64,000 nt of DNA from contig OY987233.1 in assembly GCA_963920705.1 (NCBI GenBank), positions 6,252,001 through 6,316,000 on the forward strand, in the 5' to 3' direction. Source of the stretch: Odiellus spinosus (taxonomy: Eukaryota > Arthropoda > Arachnida > Opiliones > Phalangiidae). Under the pieces are notes generated by a model that saw nothing but the letters and a program-made list of their open reading frames with translations, was not told the DNA's origin and searched no databases. The translations under genes were made by a program, and so were the position numbers. Shown here one piece after another: positions 61,301-64,000 of the stretch (positions within the stretch are counted from its first letter, which is position 1; every line of letters begins with the position of its first letter).

Positions 61301-63556
61301 GTGTTAAAATGTCTGTGGCAACCGGATGTCATATTTGCAAACGCCAAAGAGAGTCGACAATACGAAGAAACGTTAACCAACGAATACACGAAATTAATGA
61401 TGCCAGATCAACAAATTTTTAGAGCCAGCAGGTTGATTCGGACGTTATGTTAAACGAAAATTGCTCAGAGTGCATCATGCAGTCAGGCCCGAGTCAAAGG
61501 GGAAAAGGCTTAAAAAACCTATTAATTAAAATAGGTGTCCAAAGTTTTCATTCCTAGGCCCCACTTAATTCGAGCCTGAGTGCATCTGTCTTAATCAATA
61601 AAGAGGCTCATTTACTAAACATCATTTTCCAGGTACAAAATTGTGGCTTCTTGTGGAATGGATTTTCATTTGTTTCCCATGGATTCTCAAATATGCTCTT
61701 TGGATATAACATTATGTAACTTCAATTTCACTTAACTAAGGCGGAAACTTAATACACTTCTAAATTTCTGTTGTTCAATCGACGCGCCAGTATCGAGCTG
61801 TTATGAACTGATCGTTATATTTAATGCAAAATAGAAGTGATGCTGTCAACATTATTCATTCAAATAAAATTCCATTTGGAACTTTGAAAAAATTGTTGAC
61901 AGCCTCAATTTAAATACATCGACCCATCTAAGAGGAATTTCTTCTTTCTAACTTTAGTAGCCAACACCAAGAGTGACGTCAATATGTCCTGGTACAACCC
62001 GCCACGCAAACCGGTCGATTTTGACAATGACGTGGAGCCTTTAAACTTCAAAATCGAATTTCTGGAGGCGACATCGAGCGAGATGAAGTTCAGAAAAAGT
62101 TAGTACATCGGTATTCATGTTTTAAAACTATTAATCATTTCACGTAGATTACGATTCAACAGGTAAAGACGTTAAGCAAATCCTGCACGCCAGATTCAAA
62201 TTCGTTCGGTCCCTAGCGGCGGCTCTGGTCAACGATTACATTCCAAGTTTCCTGATCGTCTCCTTGTCTATGGTTTCCTTCTGGTTGGACGTCAGCGCCG
62301 TTCCTGGGAGAGTAACCCTGGGTGTAACGGCTTTGCTAACTCTCTCAACGGCCATCGTACACATTCGTAGCTCACTGCCCACCCTGGATTATATGACGGC
62401 CATGGATATTTGGTTACTTGTCTGCATGATGATGGTTTTCTTATCACTTATTGAGTTTACTATGGCCCAAGCTTGGGAAAGGAGGATGGCTAGAGCGAAT
62501 GTAAGCGGAATTAAAAAACTAAATTGCCCCATTTTTGCAGTTAGAGAACGATTATGAAAGCCAGGTTTTGTTATTCATCTGATCCAATAGTTTATAGTTC
62601 TAGAGCATGATTACTTCTACCCGTATAGAAACATCTTCTTTAAGACTTAAGTGATATAGCCAACCAATAAAAATTCATTGCGATGAGGTTATCTTTCCCC
62701 GGGGAATATCTCGAGTCTGAAAGCTCGCCGGTAGACACGAACTATTTTGTATCAGTTTTTTTCTCCGGTGAATAGTCAAGCTTAGGTTATGGAAAGAGTC
62801 TTAAGAACCAATTCACAGAGGCCGTTCTATTACTTAGTTACAGTGTCGAAAGATAATCATTAAAAACAGTATAGACAAAAGTCTATCATTTATCCCATAA
62901 GTAAACAACGACATGTAGGCAAAGGTTCAGTTTTACGTCATAGTCCATCACTTAAAAAAAGCCAAAATGTCTAGCTCTTGTGGTTTGGACTCTTCCTCGA
63001 TATTTTGAGTCGGGAGAGAGGGACGGAATTTAGGCGGGCCGCGCTTGGCTATATTGTCTTCCCTCCCAACTCTTGAATTTCTCCGCAGAGTGTCGCTTCC
63101 TCCGATCACTATTTACACCGACTGTGGCCGCTAGAGTGTCTCGAATCAGAATCTGTCGGTACATTTACCCGAACCTTTGCTGATAGTATTAAGCTACGGG
63201 GCGTTGTTTACTTTTATGGAATAAAGTGATAGGCTTTTGGTATAACTTATGTTTTGTTATTTTAATTCGGCAAACAGCAGTCGAATGGATCTGCAGGACG
63301 TACTAATCTTGTGTCTAACGAGAAGAATTACAACCAAAGTTGGGATGTCAAAAAGCATGTTAAATTGTTCGAACCTAGTGTTATTTCCATGGAAAGAAAA
63401 AGAAGTTTTATGTTTCAACAAATGAAACCTCAAGTAATTTTAATCAAAGAGGATAATGCCTTGGATAGATATTCCCGAATTATGTTTCCATTAATGATGC
63501 TCACTTTTACTACCATCTATTGGGTTTACTTTTATAATAAAGCTTACAATTATTAA
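52227..63556 (+). CDS. Cys-loop ligand-gated ion channel subunit, probably anion-selective
   Basis: A pentameric neurotransmitter-type receptor subunit of the cell membrane. Predicted exons: 52227-52306, 54035-54105, 60514-60581, 61190-61431, 61633-61715, 61961-62098, 62148-62500 and 63278-63556; together 1,314 nt, in frame, about 437 aa. Order: signal peptide, extracellular beta-sheet domain (SIKLKIKAIYDVSEDKM, QIYLNQRYP, LWQPDVIFANAKES), Cys-loop CGMDFHLFPMDSQIC (C-x13-C), M1 after NDYIPSF, M2 beginning VPGRVTLGVTALLTLS, M3, a loop of about 75 residues and M4 (YSRIMFPLMMLTFTTIYWVY). The proline-x-arginine entry to M2 without glutamate points to chloride selectivity (inference). No extra loop-C cysteine pair is seen. 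I cannot name the ligand or orthologue. A stretch resembling the usual YDK region is absent from this model (see findings). A candidate polyadenylation signal lies at 63714. Confidence 0.82.
52398..52735. mobile_element. TE-D MITE in channel intron 1
   Basis: ttcatcgtttaaataagcct ... cttaaacgataagaaatcga, with inverted aataggctta / taagcctatt arms. Confidence 0.8.
52816..53972. repeat. 1.15-kb foldback in channel intron 1
   Basis: Arms of about 570 bp are reverse complements around about 53390. For example attttgggtagtttaatggg (52840) pairs with cattaaactacccaaaatgg (53941), and tcacggcctaaaaa (53362) with tttttaggccgtga (53427). Contains a G-rich run at about 53722-53751. No ORF. Probably a foldback transposon; hairpin-forming if transcribed. 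Confidence 0.88.
54035..54105 (+). CDS. Channel exon 2
   Basis: The acceptor AATTTTCAG is followed by TDLIVNWTNIQPEGCNGQDS and VEP. The C...DS pattern resembles the start of the mature domain in insect chloride channels of this family. The donor CCAA|GTTAGT keeps phase 1; without splicing a TAG follows at once. Confidence 0.55.
54930..55655. repeat. Inverted and direct repeat cluster in channel intron 2
   Basis: Sequence at 54975-55190 (gtaatgttattctatgggat..ttacaccgattagttggccc) recurs inverted at 55440-55650. A short perfect hairpin sits at about 55197-55235 (aaacctaagcctaatttg and its inverse). Confidence 0.75.
55715..58020. repeat. 101-bp tandem array, about 23 units, in channel intron 2
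   Basis: Unit contains ctgccgcagctattaacatc, aattttaattgggattaaag and ggcactggtaaaaatgtaga. Landmark variants (agtgtggctgccgcag) recur about 503 bp apart, a five-unit higher-order pattern. The units degrade at both ends. Confidence 0.93.
58089..58407. repeat. Left arm of a 319-bp perfect inverted repeat
   Basis: Reads tatatcaaaaatgtctttgc to attatttttcaggg; exact reverse complement of 59052-59370 by reading. Spacer about 644 bp. Confidence 0.9.
59052..59370. repeat. Right arm of the 319-bp perfect inverted repeat
   Basis: Reads ccctgaaaaataattaagcg to gacatttttgatata. Both arms have equal length and I found no mismatch. Confidence 0.9.
60514..60581 (+). CDS. Channel exon 3
   Basis: The acceptor TTTGTTTATAG is followed by SYVNLSIKLKIKAIYDVSED and KM, the family's V.V...L.I..I..VSE..M strand. 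The donor ATG|GTTAGA leaves phase 0, which reads directly into EFGMQIYL of exon 4. Confidence 0.8.
60898..61058. repeat. 23-bp tandem array, 7 units, in channel intron 3
   Basis: Unit aggcttaatcgacgtctgaa plus att. Variants tgatgt, cgacgt and cgaagt. Lies 130 bp before the exon 4 acceptor. Confidence 0.9.
61190..61431 (+). CDS. Channel exon 4
   Basis: The acceptor CGATTTCAG is followed by EFGMQIYLNQRYPNFEFDLS and later LWQPDVIFANAKES and DQQIFRAS, equivalent to the W.PD..F.N.K segment of the ligand-binding domain. The donor AGCAG|GTTGAT leaves phase 2. Confidence 0.88.
61633..61715 (+). CDS. Channel exon 5, Cys-loop
   Basis: The acceptor TTTTCCAG is followed by YKIVASCGMDFHLFPMDSQI and CSLDIT. 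The two cysteines are 13 residues apart with the F-P-x-D core, the defining disulfide loop. Phase 2 in, phase 1 out; donor TTAT|GTAACT. Confidence 0.9.
61961..62098 (+). CDS. Channel exon 6
   Basis: Reads NTKSDVNMSWYNPPRKPVDF, then the rest of the binding domain to SSEMKFRK. The acceptor is doubled (TAGTAG), so 61958 or 61961 are both in-frame starts. Donor AAAAA|GTTAGT, phase 1. Confidence 0.8.
62148..62500 (+). CDS. Channel exon 7, transmembrane helices M1-M3
   Basis: The acceptor TTTCACGTAG is followed by YDSTGKDVKQILHARFKFVR, M1 from NDYIPSFLIVSLSMVSFWLD, M2 from VPGRVTLGVTALLTLS, and M3 from MTAMDIWLLVCMMMVFLSL. The donor GAAT|GTAAGC leaves phase 0. Confidence 0.9.
62876..63239. mobile_element. 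TE-A MITE in channel intron 7, reverse orientation
   Basis: caaaagtctatcatttatcc ... gtgataggcttttg. Flanks GTATAGA and GTATAAC match at 5 of 7. It ends 38 bp before the exon 8 acceptor. Confidence 0.85.
63278..63556 (+). CDS. Channel exon 8, intracellular loop end and M4
   Basis: A doubled acceptor CAGCAG precedes SNGSAGRTNLVSNEKNYNQS. The exon ends with ALDRYSRIMFPLMMLTFTTI and YWVYFYNKAYNY, then TAA. The D-R-x-SR-x-x-FP entry to M4 is typical of the family. Confidence 0.88.
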   Translation, partial: QSNGSAGRTNLVSNEKNYNQSWDVKKHVKLFEPSVISMERKRSFMFQQMKPQVILIKEDNALDRYSRIMFPLMMLTFTTIYWVYFYNKAYNY

Positions 63557-63713
63557 AGATAAATGATTAAATGTAATAATTTAAATATCATTACTTGAAT
63601 TTCCCCAATTTTTAAACAAAAACTCTGAAAAAAAGTTTTATCAAAATTCTAGTCTCACGAAAATTTCCCAAAAATTCAAAAATACCCAAAACTCTGTAGG
63701 TTCTAAAATATTC

Positions 63714-63719
63714 AATAAA
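63714..63719 (+). promoter_or_regulatory. Candidate polyadenylation signal of the channel gene
   Basis: AATAAA 158 nt after the stop codon of exon 8, in AT-rich sequence. No closer canonical hexamer was seen. Confidence 0.45.
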
Positions 63720-63970
63720 ATATACTTCCTTCTCTTACGTAATTATAAATCTTGTTCAAAATAAATTTAGATTGTTCCCAAGTATATATTGATTGCAAAA
63801 TATTAAAGAAAAAGGTTTGTGAACAAAAGAATTGAAACAAAACTACTCAATTACCATTCCAATCGATCTTAAAATATTTACCTATGCTAAGCATTACCAG
63901 AAGTCTATAATATAAGAAGTGAATTTCAACTCATTATTACCTATACCTATGTATGGGAATAAGGCCGCAT

Positions 63971-64000
63971 GGGTGATTCCGAAAATAAATTCAAAAGCTG
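63971..64000. mobile_element. TE-F MITE, start of a copy cut by the window end
   Basis: gggtgattccgaaaataaat followed by tcaaaagctg matches the TE-F arm at 34587-34613. Confidence 0.6.

Overview
The window looks like a piece of an AT-rich, transposon-laden insect chromosome, possibly a beetle. The evidence is eukaryotic splice sites, an insect-type seven-transmembrane chemoreceptor, a sarcoglycan, an invertebrate-type Cys-loop channel, and dozens of small non-autonomous DNA transposons. Almost all coding capacity sits in short exons that simple ORF calling misses. I rebuilt three genes by joining exons whose splice phases agree, so the models are predictions without transcript support.

Layout. 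(1) 1-5.3 kb, minus strand: two tandem, gustatory-receptor-like chemoreceptor genes. One is complete in three exons (5216-1970, about 410 aa). The other is a 5' exon (834-421) whose continuation runs into a transposon at the window edge. Intron 1 of the complete gene holds a 35-bp minisatellite of about 40 units. (2) 6.3-10.7 kb: a composite, tandem, non-autonomous Helitron-like element inserted into an older MITE, with a reconstructable empty site. (3) 11.2-20.4 kb, plus strand: a delta/gamma-type sarcoglycan gene in seven coding exons (about 310 aa, initiator not found), its introns filled with MITEs. (4) 20.4-52.2 kb: no gene recognised, but MITEs, a 172-bp satellite-like array, an array of about 80 bp rich in TGACCT/AGGTCA half-sites, and foldback elements. 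(5) 52.2-63.6 kb, plus strand: a Cys-loop ligand-gated, probably chloride-selective channel in eight exons (about 437 aa). Its introns carry a 1.15-kb foldback, a 101-bp tandem array, a perfect 319-bp inverted repeat pair and a 23-bp array.

The three gene types are functionally unrelated: chemosensory membrane proteins, a muscle/dystrophin-complex protein and a neurotransmitter-type channel. No operon-like logic applies. The strongest window-scale theme is transposon biology. At least five distinct MITE families share CA...TG ends and 7-bp target duplications, several elements are nested, and several sit within tens of bases of functional splice sites. Family letters (TE-A and so on) are labels of mine for this window only.
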